Positions 10,470 through 23,003 are shown, numbered from the stretch's first letter. The stretch: 64,000 nucleotides of DNA from Erodium maritimum (GCA_963921825.1 OY997595.1:68417879-68481878), one strand, 5' to 3'. Translations and numbers: made by a program. The notes: generated from the letters alone by a model not told the origin.

Positions 10470-10872
10470 TTTATATTCGTTCAATTGACAATAAATATGA
10501 GAATAAATCTAATCCACTTTTATATGGGCTTTCAACGGCCCATTCCTGGATGGCTGACGTAGTTCGGCCCATAACCGACAATTTCAGCACTCAGTAGAGA
10601 ACCTATCACATAGACCACTACCTACCCTAAGCTCGCTTACATCCCAACCGTTCAAAGGTTGACAGATAAGAGTCAAGCATCAAACGGATATTAACTCAGG
10701 TGTTCAAACACGTGCACCGCAGAGTATCACTACCACCGATTACACTAGCCTGAGCTCTGAAGTCTTCACACTTCGATCTCTCTGCTCTCTTCCACATTTT
10801 TCCGGTCACCGCCAGATCAGATCCGCGAAACTCGCCTTCATCTCCGATTAGGGTTCGGGCTCTTCAGCAGCA

Positions 10873-13800
10873 ATGTCGTTGACGACGACGACGACGAGGA
10901 CTGTGCGGTTGCTCTCGGTATTGTCTCTGCTGAGTGTGTGGCTCGTGGTCGAGGCTTCGGTTCACGAGTACAGAGCCGAGAAGTTCGTGAGCAAAGGCAA
11001 CGCATTCTTCGTCCATGGAGGCAGCGAGGGGATTTACTCTTCTGTCACTGGCAACGACACGGACATCACCGACGTCTCTTCTTCGATTGGAGGCTCGTTC
11101 ATACGGTATGTTTTTTTTGGATGAGATCTCTCGATTTGGTGTTCGTTAGCGTGGTTTTTTTGTTTGTTGTTGCTTGTGTTTTTGAGATTTTACTGTGAAT
11201 TGCTTGGATTGCGTGGTTGGATAATTCAGTATGGGTATGGAAATGCATGAATGGAACGAGCAGTTTAATTCAAGTGGAAGCTAAGATGTGTTAATTATGA
11301 GCTTGTCACATCTGATTGTTAAGATTTTTGGATCAAGTTTTGAGTATAATGTTGATGGTGATACACTTTCAGATAAATGCTTTGTTAAAATTAGGAATAA
11401 TTGAAAAAAAACTTGTGCGTTTTGCAAATGCTATCAGTGAACTACTTTTGTTTGGTTTCTGTCCCCAAATCCATTAACGGGGTAGTTGAAAGTAACCATG
11501 CAAAAGTGTATACATGAGGATTCCAATGAACTACTTTTGTTTCATTTCTGTCCTCAAATCCACTAACGGGGTAGTTGAAAGTAACCATGCAAAAGTGTAT
11601 ACATGAGGATTCCAAATCGCAAAACACGTATAATGTGCAGGTAAAAACTGTCATTTCCCAAAATTTGAAGTCACTTGACTGTCACATGACTAATTTCCGT
11701 TAAAGATAACAGTTTTGTAGACGGAAAATAGTTGTATGATTTTTTTTTTTGGAAAAAAAATAGTTCACTGATAGTATTTTCAAAAAACGCATAGTTCACC
11801 GCATTTTTTGTTGTTGCAATTATCCCTTAAAATTATAATGACTGTTCATTAGATACAAAAAAATGATATTGAATTTGCAACTGCATACTGGAAATGCATG
11901 AATCGAACAAGCAGTTTAGTTCAAGTGGAAGCAAAGATATGTTGATTATGAACTCGTGAAACATCTAATTGTTAAGATTTTTGGACCGAATTCGAGTACA
12001 ATGTTGATGGTGCTACATATCCAGACCAAAAGGCTTCACTAAAGATATAATGATATTGTTCATCAGATACAAAAAATGTTATTGAAATTACAACTGAATA
12101 CTGGGTAGAGATTAATACATTGGATGTGATGTTTTTCATTTTTATGTGTGCTCATTTGTTCATTACAAGTATCACATCCAAAATTGGGGAGAATCGGGTT
12201 TTGACTTTCTAGTGCAGAGTGTCTTCTATTCGGCTTTGGTGTACAATTATTTTCTGAAACAACCTTATTGCCCTTATGTTTTGCCTTTACTTGATCTAAT
12301 ATGGTAATATGGTACCAGTTTTGATAAGGTTACGTTCCGGAGAGCCGAGGAATTTTCCAACTTCAGCTCAGGATTGATCCAAGCTCTTGTTTTTGAGGTG
12401 GAAGATAGGGAAATTATTGGGGGTTCTGCTTATGGGGGGCAAAGAGCTGTATGCTGTACGGCAGATCTTGCAAAATTAGGAGTATGCTCACTAGGGGAAG
12501 TCATTCATCGCCCTTCCACCAGAAATCCAGGCTGGCCTCATGTATTCGGTGTCCCATTCAATGCTGATGAGCTCGTTGCGGTATTACCGTCGAAGTCGAT
12601 ACCCATTACAAGAACCGGGATGTACAATTTGTATTTTATACACTGTGATCCAAATTTGAAGGAGTTGGCAGTTGAAGGGAAGACTATATGGAAGAACCCT
12701 TCAGGTTATTTACCTGGTAGAATGGCGCCGCTCATGAATTTTTATGGATTTATGTCTCTTGCCTTTGTGATACTTGGAGTCTTCTGGTTCTCTCAGTATG
12801 CAAGATTTTGGAGAGAAATTCTTCCACTGCAAAATTGTATCACACTAGTGATAACACTAGGTATGTTTGAGATGGCTTTTTGGTACTTTGACTATGCTGA
12901 GTTCAATGAAACGGGAATAAGGGCATCTGGGATCACAGCATGGGCAGTCACCTTTGGCACAGTAAAGCGTACAATTGCACGTTTGATCATCCTCACTGTT
13001 TCTATGGGTTATGGTGTTGTGAGACCTACCCTAGGCGGTCTCACATCAAAGGTGATTTTGCTTGGAGTGACTTTCTTTGTGGCATCTGAAGTGCTTGAAC
13101 TGGTAGAAAATGTTGGTGCTGTTAGTGACCTTTCAGGCAAGGCAAGATTGTTTTTGGTTCTGCCTGTGGGAGTATTGGATGCTTTCTTCATCCTTTGGAT
13201 ATTTAATTCCCTCTCTGCGACTCTTAACAAGCTTCAGGTACTTCCTCTACAATATATTTGGTTTCATATCGATATTGTGTGTCCATATAAGTTATAACCA
13301 TGCTGCGTTATCATACATTTTGTTATTATTTAAGTTCGACGTAGAAGTTTGTACTTCTATATCTTGAATATTCTGGTGCTCATGTATAAATGAAAATTAT
13401 ATGTTGGATATAGCTAGTACCAGTCTTTCTTCCTTTTCCTTGCTGACTGGAGTCCTAAGAGTTTCCACTCTGCTCAAAATAAAAGGCATGGCCCAAATAA
13501 AACCATACTGAAAGTGTATACAGTTTCAAGAGAGGTCTTGCTAACTTCCCAAGCTATTCCTGAATCCAGAACCTAAACCAATATAGGTCTTGCCAACTAT
13601 AGGGATAACACCAAAAACTTGTTGTGAACTATGCGCGTTTTGCAAATACTCCCGTCTGCAAATCTGTTAACGTAACGGAAATTGGTCATGTGAAAGTCAC
13701 GTGACTTTAAATTTTTTTTTGGAAATGACAGTTTTCCCCTTTACATTATACGTGTTTTGCAATTTGGGACCCTTATGTGTACACTTTTGCATGATTACTT

Positions 13801-15445
13801 TCAACTTTTTGCAAAAAATTAACCCAGTTAGTGGATTTGCGGATGGAAAATGGTCGGGGGATATTTTTGGCAAAAAAAATAAAATAGTTCACCAATAGTA
13901 TTTGCAAAACACGCATAGTTCACCACGATTTCTTGCAATTATTCCTTTACTATATTCAAAACATGGTGTTGCCTTGTTCTAAGCTTCAGCTTTATGTTAT
14001 GACGCATTTCGTAAATTCTTAATTCCCTTGCTCTTGTTGGTGAGGGTTTTGCTATCTGTTGTATTACTAAGAGGTGCAACTTAAAACTTCAATGTTAGTG
14101 ATTAATAAATTTTGCTTGCTGACATGACAGGCTAGGCAGATGATGACCAAACTAGATATCTACAGGAAGTTCACAAATGCTTTGGCTGTTGCTGTCATTG
14201 TTTCCGTGGGTTGGATATGCTATGAGGTAATACTTAGTTGTTATGTGATACCGAACCACTTTGTTATATACAGCAAGGTTCTAAAACTCGGAATCTTTTA
14301 ACTAATCCGGGAGAAACCGGAGAGATATTAGCAAAAATAGTTGTATATTGACTATAGGGTTAATTGTCAAAAAGTGCATTGAAGTTTTGTCCACCGACTT
14401 TTTTAGAAAAACGTAACAGATTAATTGTCGAAAACTACCCTAAAGTATTGCCCACACAACTATAGAATGCATTATGAATTGCCCACACAACTTTAGAATG
14501 CATTATGTACTGCCCGCAAGTCTATTGAATCCGCGAAAAACTGCCCAGACCATCATCCCTTTTACGTTTTTCTAAAAAAGCCGGTTGACAAAACTTCAGT
14601 GTACCCACAAAGCATGGACAAAAGTTTATGCATGCTTCGTTTGTGGACAAAACTTCGGTGCACTTTTTGACAATTAACCCTTGAATATATAATCTCCTGA
14701 GTACAAACTTTCATATGTACTTCAGAAATATATATGAAAAACAGTTGACCGAATTAATTAAGTTTTGACCAATTTCCACTTATTGAACTAGGTGGTCAAG
14801 TCGAGGAGATATTGTGATTATTAGAACACTGTACAAAAGAGAATGATATAGCTTCAAGTACAATTTTCATGTGCACTTTAGAATTATATATGAAAAATAG
14901 TTGACCGAGTTTGACTGAGTACTATTGACCGATTTCATCTAATCGATCTCGGTGGTTATATTCCACCGAGTTCTTGGGATTTTTAGAGCACTGATACATA
15001 GTAAATGATCAGAAAATCTTTATTTTGCCCTTTAATTTAATTTAATTCAATCTTCACACAGCTTTATTTCAAGGCAAACGACGTTTACAACGAGCGGTGG
15101 CAGAATGCATGGATCATCCCTGCCTTCTGGCAAGTTCTATCCTTTTCTTTGCTATGCATCATCTGTGCTCTCTGGGCACCTTCTCAGAATTCAACACGGT
15201 ACAAAATGCGCCAAATATCTATGATTTGTTGCATCGGTTTAATCACTCTTGTTTAAGACTATCGTTTCTTTCGCTACAGGTACGCTTATTCTGGAGAGGC
15301 GAGCGAAGAGTACGAGAAGGACAAGGACGATTCTAGTTTGAAACTTATCAAACCTGCGCCATTGCCTTCCATAGATCCAGAAGCTAGGTCCATTCATGGT
15401 GGTCAAGTGTCTAGTGATGATCATGAAGAAGACAAGACAGAGTGA
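10873..15445 (+). CDS. GOST / TMEM87-like seven-transmembrane protein (lung 7-TM receptor family)
   Basis: Exons 10873-11105, 12319-13237, 14131-14226, 15062-15198 and 15280-15445 join in frame to 516 residues. An N-terminal hydrophobic segment (about 11-29) looks like a signal peptide. It is followed by a luminal domain starting VHEYRAEKF and FFVHGGSEGIYSS, which is typical of plant family members. A bundle of hydrophobic helices begins at about residue 216 (MNFYGFMSLAFVILGVFW) and runs to about residue 460. The cytosolic tail is acidic and charged. The family (GPR107/108/TMEM87, PF06814) acts in Golgi and endosomal trafficking; any receptor role is unproven. Start chosen as the first ATG that gives the signal peptide. 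Three of four introns contain a MITE. Confidence 0.9.
11394..11826. mobile_element. MITE in GOST intron 1, 9-bp TSD, with internal duplication
   Basis: A 433-bp element with tips GGAATAATTG and CAATTATCCC, then inverted blocks built on GTGAACTATGCGTTTTGCAA. Perfect 9-bp direct repeats TTAAAATTA flank it (11385-11393, 11827-11835). An 89-bp segment (starting near 11437 and 11526, TGAACTACTTTTGTTT...) is duplicated in tandem inside it. Confidence 0.85.
13602..13945. mobile_element. MITE in GOST intron 2, same family as intron 1 copy
   Basis: A 344-bp relative of 11394-11826, without the internal duplication. Tips are GGGATAACACCAAAAACTTG and TTGCAATTATTCC. Flanks CCAACTATA and TTTACTATA share only the last six bases, so the target duplication is decayed or the ends are slightly off. 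Confidence 0.7.
14357..14680. mobile_element. MITE in GOST intron 3, 9-bp TSD
   Basis: A 324-bp element with tips GGGTTAATTGTCAAAAAGTG and its inverse, plus internal GTTTTGTCCAC blocks. Flanks are TTGACTATA and TTGAATATA (8 of 9). Same family as 39569-39910 and 46878-47258. Confidence 0.85.
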
Positions 15446-16098
15446 TCAACTCCTACTACTACATATTGTCCTGTGAGTTCTATAACCTTTGTTATTGTTG
15501 TAGCTGTGCCAAAAAAAATAGCATCTTGTCTTTTTAGTACATTTTTTTTGAATCATAGAGATCGATGTAACTGAGAAATTATTTTAAAATAACTTATGTA
15601 TCATTAAATTTAGTCTTCAATTCTGATATTTTCTTTTCATTTTTGAGTGAAACTGTTTAGTGTTTACAGCGTTGATGAGTAGGTGGTGACATTGAGTAGA
15701 CTACACAATATAAATCTATCCTTTGTATGAACAAATTAACAAATTGCCCTATATTACATTAGATGATTGGTAACAATAACATTATAAACTCCGCGTGTTG
15801 TCTTCCTATTGGAATGGTTTAGTTAATAAGTTTTTCTATAGCCGAGTGTGTCGGTGGTGCGGATCGTTCAACATCAGCAATAATGTCACGTTTTATTTTA
15901 GTTCCCATTGATTATAGTATTATTTTAGTTCTCATTGATTATAGTATACACTTATGTCGTAACTTAGACATGTATTCGATAAGATTGTTAAGTTGTATGG
16001 AAATCGAGTAGCTCATTGTCTTGGTCGGAATGATGATTTTCAATGTGTTTGTGTATGTTCTTTTGTTCGATATTCTCGTTTTGTGAAGGATTCAAATT
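15446..16098. other. intergenic, GOST 3' side
   Basis: This holds the probable 3' untranslated region of the GOST gene and AT-rich sequence. I see no gene, RNA or clear repeat. Confidence 0.4.
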
Positions 16099-16557
16099 GG
16101 GGTAATTGCAAAAACAGACCTTGAGGTATTCATTTTCTTATAAGTTACTCTTCTTTAATAATTGCAGATAAGTGTCATGAACTTATCTTTTTGTTACACA
16201 TTTCTTTGATAATTGCAAATAAATGTCACAAACTTATCTTTTTCTGCACCTTGTGTGATTTTACTTTAAAATATCGATTATCATTGAAATTTTAAATGTA
16301 AGAAATGATAAGTAAAATGCAAAAGATCTAAAATATTAATCTTCTTTTATTTCATCTTGTTTAGACATACGAGAGGATGGAAATTCTGGCTTTTCATTTT
16401 TACTTCTCAGGGGTAAAATCGTCATTATAGAATTAATTTGTACAAATCAATTCAAAATACAATAAAAAATAATAAGTTGCCTGCTACAATCATCAAAGAA
16501 AAGTGTTAGAACTTATAAAAAATGAATACCTCAAGGTATTTTTTTTTACAATTACGT
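16099..16557. mobile_element. degraded MITE of the GGGATAATTGCAAAAA family
   Basis: Left end GGGGTAATTGCAAAAACAG with GACCTTGAGGTATTCA. Right end holds the inverse TGAATACCTCAAGGTAT, then ACAATTAC. Inside are several TAATTGCAxATAA blocks. Ends are approximate and I see no target duplication. It reaches into the likely 3' untranslated region of the EXO70 gene. Confidence 0.55.
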
Positions 16558-16837
16558 TACTTGCATTATATGTTAGAATTGAAGCTAGAAAATAAAATTC
16601 CACTTTAGGATACAAATATAAATCATTACAAGTTACAGCATAGATTACAACAATTCCCTTATGAACAAAATCTAGAAAAATGTGATGACAATAAACAAAC
16701 AAGAGGCTTCTAGTAGAGTGTAGTGTGGATGCATACAAAAACTTTGGATTGACCAACACCTTATTACCTAAACACTCCACACAAAAATTCAAAGAATGTT
16801 GTCCTAATTCTAACACTTCAGAGATCCCCAAACCTTT

Positions 16838-18700
16838 TCACTGAGATCTTCTCCGGAGATGCTGAGAGATCGAGTACCCCTCGAAGAAATCCAACACTGC
16901 AGTCTCGAGATCATCGACCGAGTACTTAATGTAATTCTCCGGATGCTTCCCGCTTTCGATATGGCTCCTGAACCGCCCGAGAAACGATCTATAAGCCGGG
17001 AGGAGCTTCTCGGATATGGATATCCGAAGCTCCTCCCTGAGTTGGGTGTCGGGCACAAACCACGTGGCTTGTGCCCGATGAACCTCCTCGAACATGGCGT
17101 TGAAGCTCTTGAACCTCTCTCTCAAAGCGCTCTTGGAGACCCCGGAAGAGAAGCTCCCACTCACATGTAAGCCTTCGTCTCTGAGGCAATATAGCACTCC
17201 GACCCAAGTGGCTCTTTGGTAGCTTGTTGCTGCGGTTCTGAACTTCCCGGTTAGTCGCCGGAGATAATCGTCTCCGATCATCTCCCGGAGCTCAGGGTTG
17301 CCCTTGATCTTTTGAACAATGTAGTGGACATTGTTCATTATGAACAAATGTGATATGGAGGCGTCACGGTAATGCTTTGCTTTAGTTTCTAGATTGAATT
17401 GGAGTATCACAATGATCCAGATCAGGTGGAGGGCCAGAGGGGTATGCCCCTCGAATTCGGCGAATTCCATGTCCGGCGTGGTCGGGTCGCCGGAGTATCG
17501 TGATCCGGTGCAGGGTTTCGAGACTATGAGCTCCATGAGGATTTGTTTGTAATCGGAGATCAAGCTTATGTAGTTCATCACGTACCTTGTCAGCGGATGG
17601 ATTGTTCCTCCCGGTACCGGAATCTTCGAAGGCTCCCGGAGCACGGCGTTCTCGAATTCCGATAAGATTCCCCGTGCTGCTTCGGCTAATCGTGACAGAA
17701 TCTCCGCCGCCTGAATCCGGATAGACTCCGATGATTTGCACTGGAACACTTTATCGATGTCGGGAATCAAATCCATGAGAGCGTCGTGGAGGTCGAGGAT
17801 CTTGAAGAGCTTCTCCGGCGACCTCCGGCTGATGCTTATGGCGTCGGCGAAGTTGAAGAGCTGAAGCGCCGGTCCCTTGACGGTCTCCAGGAAGCAAGCG
17901 TCGTCGAGAGCGGTCCCGATGCCGTAGAAGATTTGTTCGCAGAGCTTCTTCTCGCTCGCGAAGACGATCCTGATGCAGACCCTGGCGGCGCGTATCCACC
18001 GTCGGATCTTCTTCTCCAGCTGCTCCCACTCCAGCCTCTGGACGTCTCCGATGCTGAGCTTCTCGATCCCGAGCCTCTTGAAGCTCGCGTCCACCGCCGA
18101 TTTCCTCACGCTCCCGTACACCTGAATACACTCGCGCAAGTACGACGCCGAGATCATCCGCTCGGCGATGCTTCTCAGATCGTAAATCGCCTCCGACGGA
18201 ATCAGATCCAGCTCGCGGATACTACTCGTGGATCTGTAACTCGATCTCCTGCTGATGCTCCGGCTCGCGCTTCCGTCTCCGCCGCCGGATTCCTCCTCCG
18301 CCTCAGCCTCCGCCTCCCTGGCGAGTCCGTCGTCCTCCGGGAAGTCATCGAACTCGGCGCTGCTGTCGATTGAGGCGGAGAGAGTGGACGAGCTCGGATC
18401 GGTGAGCGAATCGGCGTCGATCGGAGCGGTGTGAGCGATGAGGATGCTGCGAAACTCGTCCTCCAAACGAGCCATGGCGATCTGAATCGCCGAGTTGACT
18501 TTGCTAGGGTCATCCGAGACCGATGTGGAGGACATGGACCGCTGGATTTCGTCCACGGCTTCCAGGTACCGGTCGACCTCGCTCCGATCGCCGTCGAAGA
18601 TCATCTTCTCCCTCGCCTCGTCCGACACCGTCGAGTCCCACCGCAGGATCATCTTCTCCGCCGCTTCCAACGGCATGCCTGAACTCTCCGGCGATTCCAT
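16838..18700 (-). CDS. EXO70: EXO70 family exocyst subunit
   Basis: A single exon of 620 residues with TGA at 16838-16840. The ATG at 18700 is the first in frame; the few open codons upstream have no ATG. The N-terminus (MESPESSGMPLEAAEKMILRWDS) is the EXO70 helical start. Residues about 125-165 form a low-complexity linker rich in Glu, Gly, Arg and Ser. The C-terminal two thirds is the EXO70 domain (PF03081): LQLFNFADAISI, HPLTRYVMNYISLISDY, LFIMNNVHYIVQKIK, YQRATWVGVL and a basic end. EXO70 binds membrane phosphoinositides and helps the exocyst tether secretory vesicles at the plasma membrane; plant paralogues also act in autophagy and immunity (family knowledge). The N-terminus reminds me of the EXO70D subgroup, which I cannot confirm without a tree. 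Intronless structure is usual for most plant EXO70s. Confidence 0.95.
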   Translation of the reverse strand: MESPESSGMPLEAAEKMILRWDSTVSDEAREKMIFDGDRSEVDRYLEAVDEIQRSMSSTSVSDDPSKVNSAIQIAMARLEDEFRSILIAHTAPIDADSLTDPSSSTLSASIDSSAEFDDFPEDDGLAREAEAEAEEESGGGDGSASRSISRRSSYRSTSSIRELDLIPSEAIYDLRSIAERMISASYLRECIQVYGSVRKSAVDASFKRLGIEKLSIGDVQRLEWEQLEKKIRRWIRAARVCIRIVFASEKKLCEQIFYGIGTALDDACFLETVKGPALQLFNFADAISISRRSPEKLFKILDLHDALMDLIPDIDKVFQCKSSESIRIQAAEILSRLAEAARGILSEFENAVLREPSKIPVPGGTIHPLTRYVMNYISLISDYKQILMELIVSKPCTGSRYSGDPTTPDMEFAEFEGHTPLALHLIWIIVILQFNLETKAKHYRDASISHLFIMNNVHYIVQKIKGNPELREMIGDDYLRRLTGKFRTAATSYQRATWVGVLYCLRDEGLHVSGSFSSGVSKSALRERFKSFNAMFEEVHRAQATWFVPDTQLREELRISISEKLLPAYRSFLGRFRSHIESGKHPENYIKYSVDDLETAVLDFFEGYSISQHLRRRSQ

Positions 18701-18835
18701 TTCTCCGTCACCAAAAATCAAAACCAATCAAACACAGATCCACTTCTCCTATATCTCCGTCGCTGGCTCCGGTGGCGCTGCCGGTGGTGGTGGCGGAGGA
18801 GAAAAATTGGGGATTTGAGAAAATTCAGACGCACT

Positions 18836-18850
18836 GATATAAATATAATT
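18836..18850 (-). promoter_or_regulatory. TATA-like element upstream of EXO70
   Basis: On the minus strand the sequence includes TATATTTATATC, about 140 bp upstream of the EXO70 ATG, a plausible position for a TATA box. Position and composition are the only evidence. Confidence 0.3.
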
Positions 18851-20585
18851 ACTGAAATAGAGCGAATCGATAGGCTCTGCACTAGTAGATAGTTGAGGGC
18901 TCGAATCCTCTGTAGTCGTCACCACGAAAGTGATTACACGGCTGACGAGATCACAGAACAGAGTGATGTGAAGTTCTGGATGAACGGTCGGGATTAAGAG
19001 TCGTAGGGATTCGAAGTTAGTGAGTGTCTAGAAGATTATAATCAATAATTGGATTAAATTTGGGTGGTCTAGTAAGGCAGCTGTGAGGTTTTGTCCGAAC
19101 GTGTGGGATTTGACGCGAAATTGTAGACTTGAAATAGCGTATGTAAATGGTTGACCGTAGACTCGGGAAGTTGACTCCGGCGTTGACATTTTGACTTCCT
19201 CTTCTGTTTCGCCGGCAGTGGAATCTTATTAGCATATTCCGGCGGGGTAATTAGAGCATCACAATGTCCAACCTTCTCTTGAGCTTATATTCGTATTAAA
19301 TCGATTGAGGCGCGAGAAGTTAGAAGAGACCGATATGTCCATAGCGATGTGAAATGTTATGACGTGGTTGTGTCAGGTTGTTCTTATCTGTTAATTGAAG
19401 ACAGTGAAAAGAGAGAAGGTGAATCTATCCACAGTTATAAGGCCGCTCCTTAAAGGTAGACTTATATGTCAAGTCTGTTAATTACATGAATCTGTATTTA
19501 ATTAATCAAATTGAATACAACTGGCTTTGAGATTGTATATCAGACTAGTCAATTTAGAACACAATTTAATTGCAATTAATTTAGAAATACATATTTAAGT
19601 ACAATGCTTATGCATATTATAGAAAAGAGATACATCTATTATCAATGAGTCGTATTTTTTCAATTTTCAAAAACTATCGGCGTAAAACATCTGACTCTAG
19701 ATAAGACCACTGACAAAACCAATAATGAGTTTTCTTCCAAGAAAGACCATATAGACAGGGAGGAACGGAGGTTCGACTTTCGATCGTCATTGAAATCAAA
19801 ATTTCGAATTAGAAACAAAGACAAAAACACCAAACTTAAATCACTGATGTTAGATGACATGAAGTTCATATAAGAGGAAGCCTCATTGTTAATCATCTTT
19901 GACAAGTAACTGAAAAGTTGATTAATTTATTTATTATACATATTTCATAAATTTGATAATAATTTTCTTATAAAATAAACATTTGGAATATGCTTTTGTT
20001 TTCCAATGGTGAAAAATTGAATTGATACTTTATCTTCACAAATTAAATATTTGTTTATTTTGTGGTTTGTGTGTGGAACGTGGCTCAATTCTCTAGATGC
20101 TTCTCTGTACTACACACGAGCCAAGGCAAAGGCAGGGCAAGTTGAGAGGCACAATGCTCGATAGGCTACTTTATTATTTATTTTTTTATAGCTTGAGATC
20201 AACTAATCATCAATTAGTGAATAATTAGCAAATATTCTTGTTTACTTGTATATATACGCTTGTCTCCATTTTTCCCACACAAAACAGAACCAAAATAGCA
20301 ACAAAATGATTATTAAATTATATCAGGTTGCGTGTACTTAAAACAAAGTCAACTAATTTACTGCAAAAGTCGGCTGGCGCCCACGTGCATGCATGGGTAA
20401 TTAAACCCTAGGTAACAAGTGATAGGTTTACATGCAATTTGAGATTTGGTCATATATTTGAGTTTAGTTCTACATTAAGAACAAGTGTCTATCACTTCCA
20501 TAAAAACTTATGACCTAACGCCCCATAGAATACCTTGGTCATGACTTGTGTTATATATAGCTCTGTTCTTTTTTTATCACAACAA
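18851..20585. other. intergenic, EXO70 upstream region
   Basis: AT-rich sequence with no convincing gene or repeat. Short open frames such as 19905-19660 on the minus strand show no recognisable protein features. Confidence 0.4.
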
Positions 20586-20602
20586 CAACGATATTAGTAG
20601 AT

Positions 20603-20882
20603 TTTTTTTGATAAGCGTACAAAATTTTATTAGAAAAAAGTTAAATCCAAGAAGGATCTAAGCAAATCAAAGGCAGTCATTACAAGGGAGTTCTTAAAAA
20701 GAACTGCGGGAACAAAACCCGAGACAAAAAACACAAAATTACCCATCAGTGACCCACTCTTGGCCTTCCGAAGTCAGAGTCGGTCATCAAAAGCTTTAGC
20801 TGCATGAACCCGCTGTGCAGCTTGAGTTTGTTGTAAAATTTGCTTCTCAATGTCCACAGGATTTTTAACTCTCTCCCGACTC
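20603..20882 (-). mobile_element. 280-bp 5'-truncated LINE-like retroposon, 17-bp TSD
   Basis: Poly-T at the left edge marks the A tail of a minus-strand insertion. Perfect 17-bp direct repeats CAACGATATTAGTAGAT flank it (20586-20602 and 20883-20899). The reverse complement matches the 3' end of the element at 62040-63830: a frame ending in VTDG-like codons, a TTTGTTCCCGCAG block and TAACTTTTTTCTARTAAA before the tail. It is a recent, 5'-truncated copy of that family. Confidence 0.9.
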
Positions 20883-20899
20883 CAACGATATTAGTAGAT

Positions 20900-21300
20900 G
20901 ATGTCCTCAATCACAAAATTATCTAGCGGAACGGCGGCAACAACCGTTTGATGGGGGCATTGAGAGATGAGTCTGACAATAGTCTTTTTTTCTTGTCTGA
21001 GCACAACCACGATAATTTTCTACTTAGTCTAAGAGACTTTATTCTGAATCTAAGAGACTACGAAGAAACTTCAGGGCTAATATGAAATCGAAATCGATCC
21101 CATCAACTAATGGTTTCGATTTTTTGAGGTTTGGTTTTAGTACCACTCTACCAGCCGAACACTTGCACGAACCGTTTGGAAAAAATCTCGGAACAATACA
21201 GACGGTGGATTTGGGATCCGGAAGGAGGGACGATAGGTTGGGTCTGTCTCCGCGGCACCCACGACCAAAAGAATCGAGTTTGGACAGACCCTTTTGGGAT
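20900..21300. other. intergenic
   Basis: No gene or repeat recognised. A few short open frames with no family resemblance. Confidence 0.35.
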
Positions 21301-22559
21301 ATGTTTGTAAGAACCACGTCCGGTCAACGCCGATCAAACCAGTAGGAAACAAAATTAAAGTCAAATTCTATTATTTATTCAAATAAGCACAGGCTTGACC
21401 CCGAGGGTCATTTCGGACGTTAAGAGAACTCTAAAGCGATCAAGTTAGGTTCAGGAAAGCTTAGGGCAACTTTGGGACAAATTTGGGAAAGTTTGACTTT
21501 TCGCTGAAAAAGTCAATTGGTGACGTTTGGGTCGCCCGAGACTTATTTGGGACCCAAAAAGCTTAGCCGTCGTTACGGCTAGCTTAATTGAGTCATTTCC
21601 TTGCAAATAAGAGTTTTCGTGAAAAAGTCAATTTCAGGTCGAACGGGTTCAAAAATTGGAGTTTATCGGATTTTAAATTATTGGGCTGAGATATTTATGA
21701 GTGGAGGTGGACCCCACTTGTACACTTGTCCCTAACTCATTGGAAGAGAGAAAAGTGTGAGAAATGACACTTTTGACCTTACTTTATCACTAGAAGACGA
21801 AATAGAGAAAGAGGCTTTTGGACCTTTCCTTTTTTTAGGTCCTCCGGTCGGTCGCCGGAGGACCGGCCACGATGCCTCGGGACCCGTGCCTCGGGATTCA
21901 AGCCGAGACCGACCCTTTGTGGGTCCGGTCCGGCACACCCACGACCAAGTGGGGCCCACTTGGCCGGGTGCCGTTGTATGTATCGCCCGGTTAATTAATT
22001 TACTATTTCTTCCAAATCATCGTCCCGTAATCGTTTAAATTAATTAGGCCTCTTGTCGGGGGTTAATTTGGGTGTTGTCCGTTTAATCGACGTTGGACTT
22101 GTATTAAGTATTGTGTTACTTGTTATCCTAGACCGTGGGCTTGATCGTGGAGAAGGAGGTCGTTGACGGTTCGTGCTTGGTGGAGTTGGATCCCGGTTGA
22201 GGTAGGGAAAAGTAGCGAATATCGGTTTAAATGCGGAAAGTTACTAGAATTGCATATAGGATATGAGTAACCAGAATAATTGTAGAATTGCATATAGGAT
22301 GTGATTAACTAGCGTAGCCGTTTAAATGTGGAATCACTTGCGGGCCAGGTCGTGCCCGTAAATTTGGGAATTGCCATGCTGTAGAATTGCATGTGGGCGA
22401 GGTCGCGCCCGTAGGTTGTGTGATGATTGCAATTGTCTGTGATTAGTATCGTTGGAATGTTTGGTCTGTGGTATGTTCCGTTGTTAAAGTAATGGTCAAG
22501 ATATGCTATGAGAATGAGGTGAATGCTAGTGTGAACTATTGCTTGTGACATGTTTGAGA

Positions 22560-22900
22560 CCCTGTATGTGTGTACCCCAGTAGGATGTCTAGGCCGAGGA
22601 TGGTGTTCCGGTCTGATATCATGGCCGATGCTGTATGTTCCGGCAAGATATGTTCCGAGGCTAGGTGTTCCGGTATGATATCTATACCGACGGAGGGTTC
22701 CGGTATAGGATATCTAGGCTGAGGATGGTGTTCTGGGGCGATATCTAGACCGATGATGTGTGTTCTGGTACGATATGTCCCAAGGCTAGGTGTTCCGGTA
22801 TGATATCCTGGCCGATGTTGTGTGTTCTGATATACTTGTACCCCGATGTTGAGTGTCCCGGGATGATACCTAGGCCGATGTTGAGTGTTCCGGTATGGTA
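22560..22900. repeat. diverged minisatellite in the solo LTR, units about 40 bp
   Basis: Eight or so imperfect units built on GTGTTCCGGTATGATATC and TAGGCCGATG occur in a row. Units vary in length and sequence. Confidence 0.7.
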
Positions 22901-23003
22901 AGTGTGGTATTATTGGATGAGCGATATTTTGATGATCGGTCATGACTGTATGTTACCTCTTATTGAGTGTGTTATGGTAATGTCTGACTTGTTGTATGTT
23001 CAA

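Noticed and set aside
12374..13297. A separate 307-residue gene
   Set aside because: It is exon 2 of the GOST gene read on into intron 2; splicing to both sides keeps frame with the rest.
17786..18373. Long plus-strand open frame of 195 codons
   Set aside because: It is antisense to the EXO70 coding exon, where high GC and codon bias keep other frames open.
18700..18727. Upstream extension of the EXO70 frame by nine codons
   Set aside because: The extension has no ATG and no EXO70 similarity; the ATG at 18700 gives the usual N-terminus.
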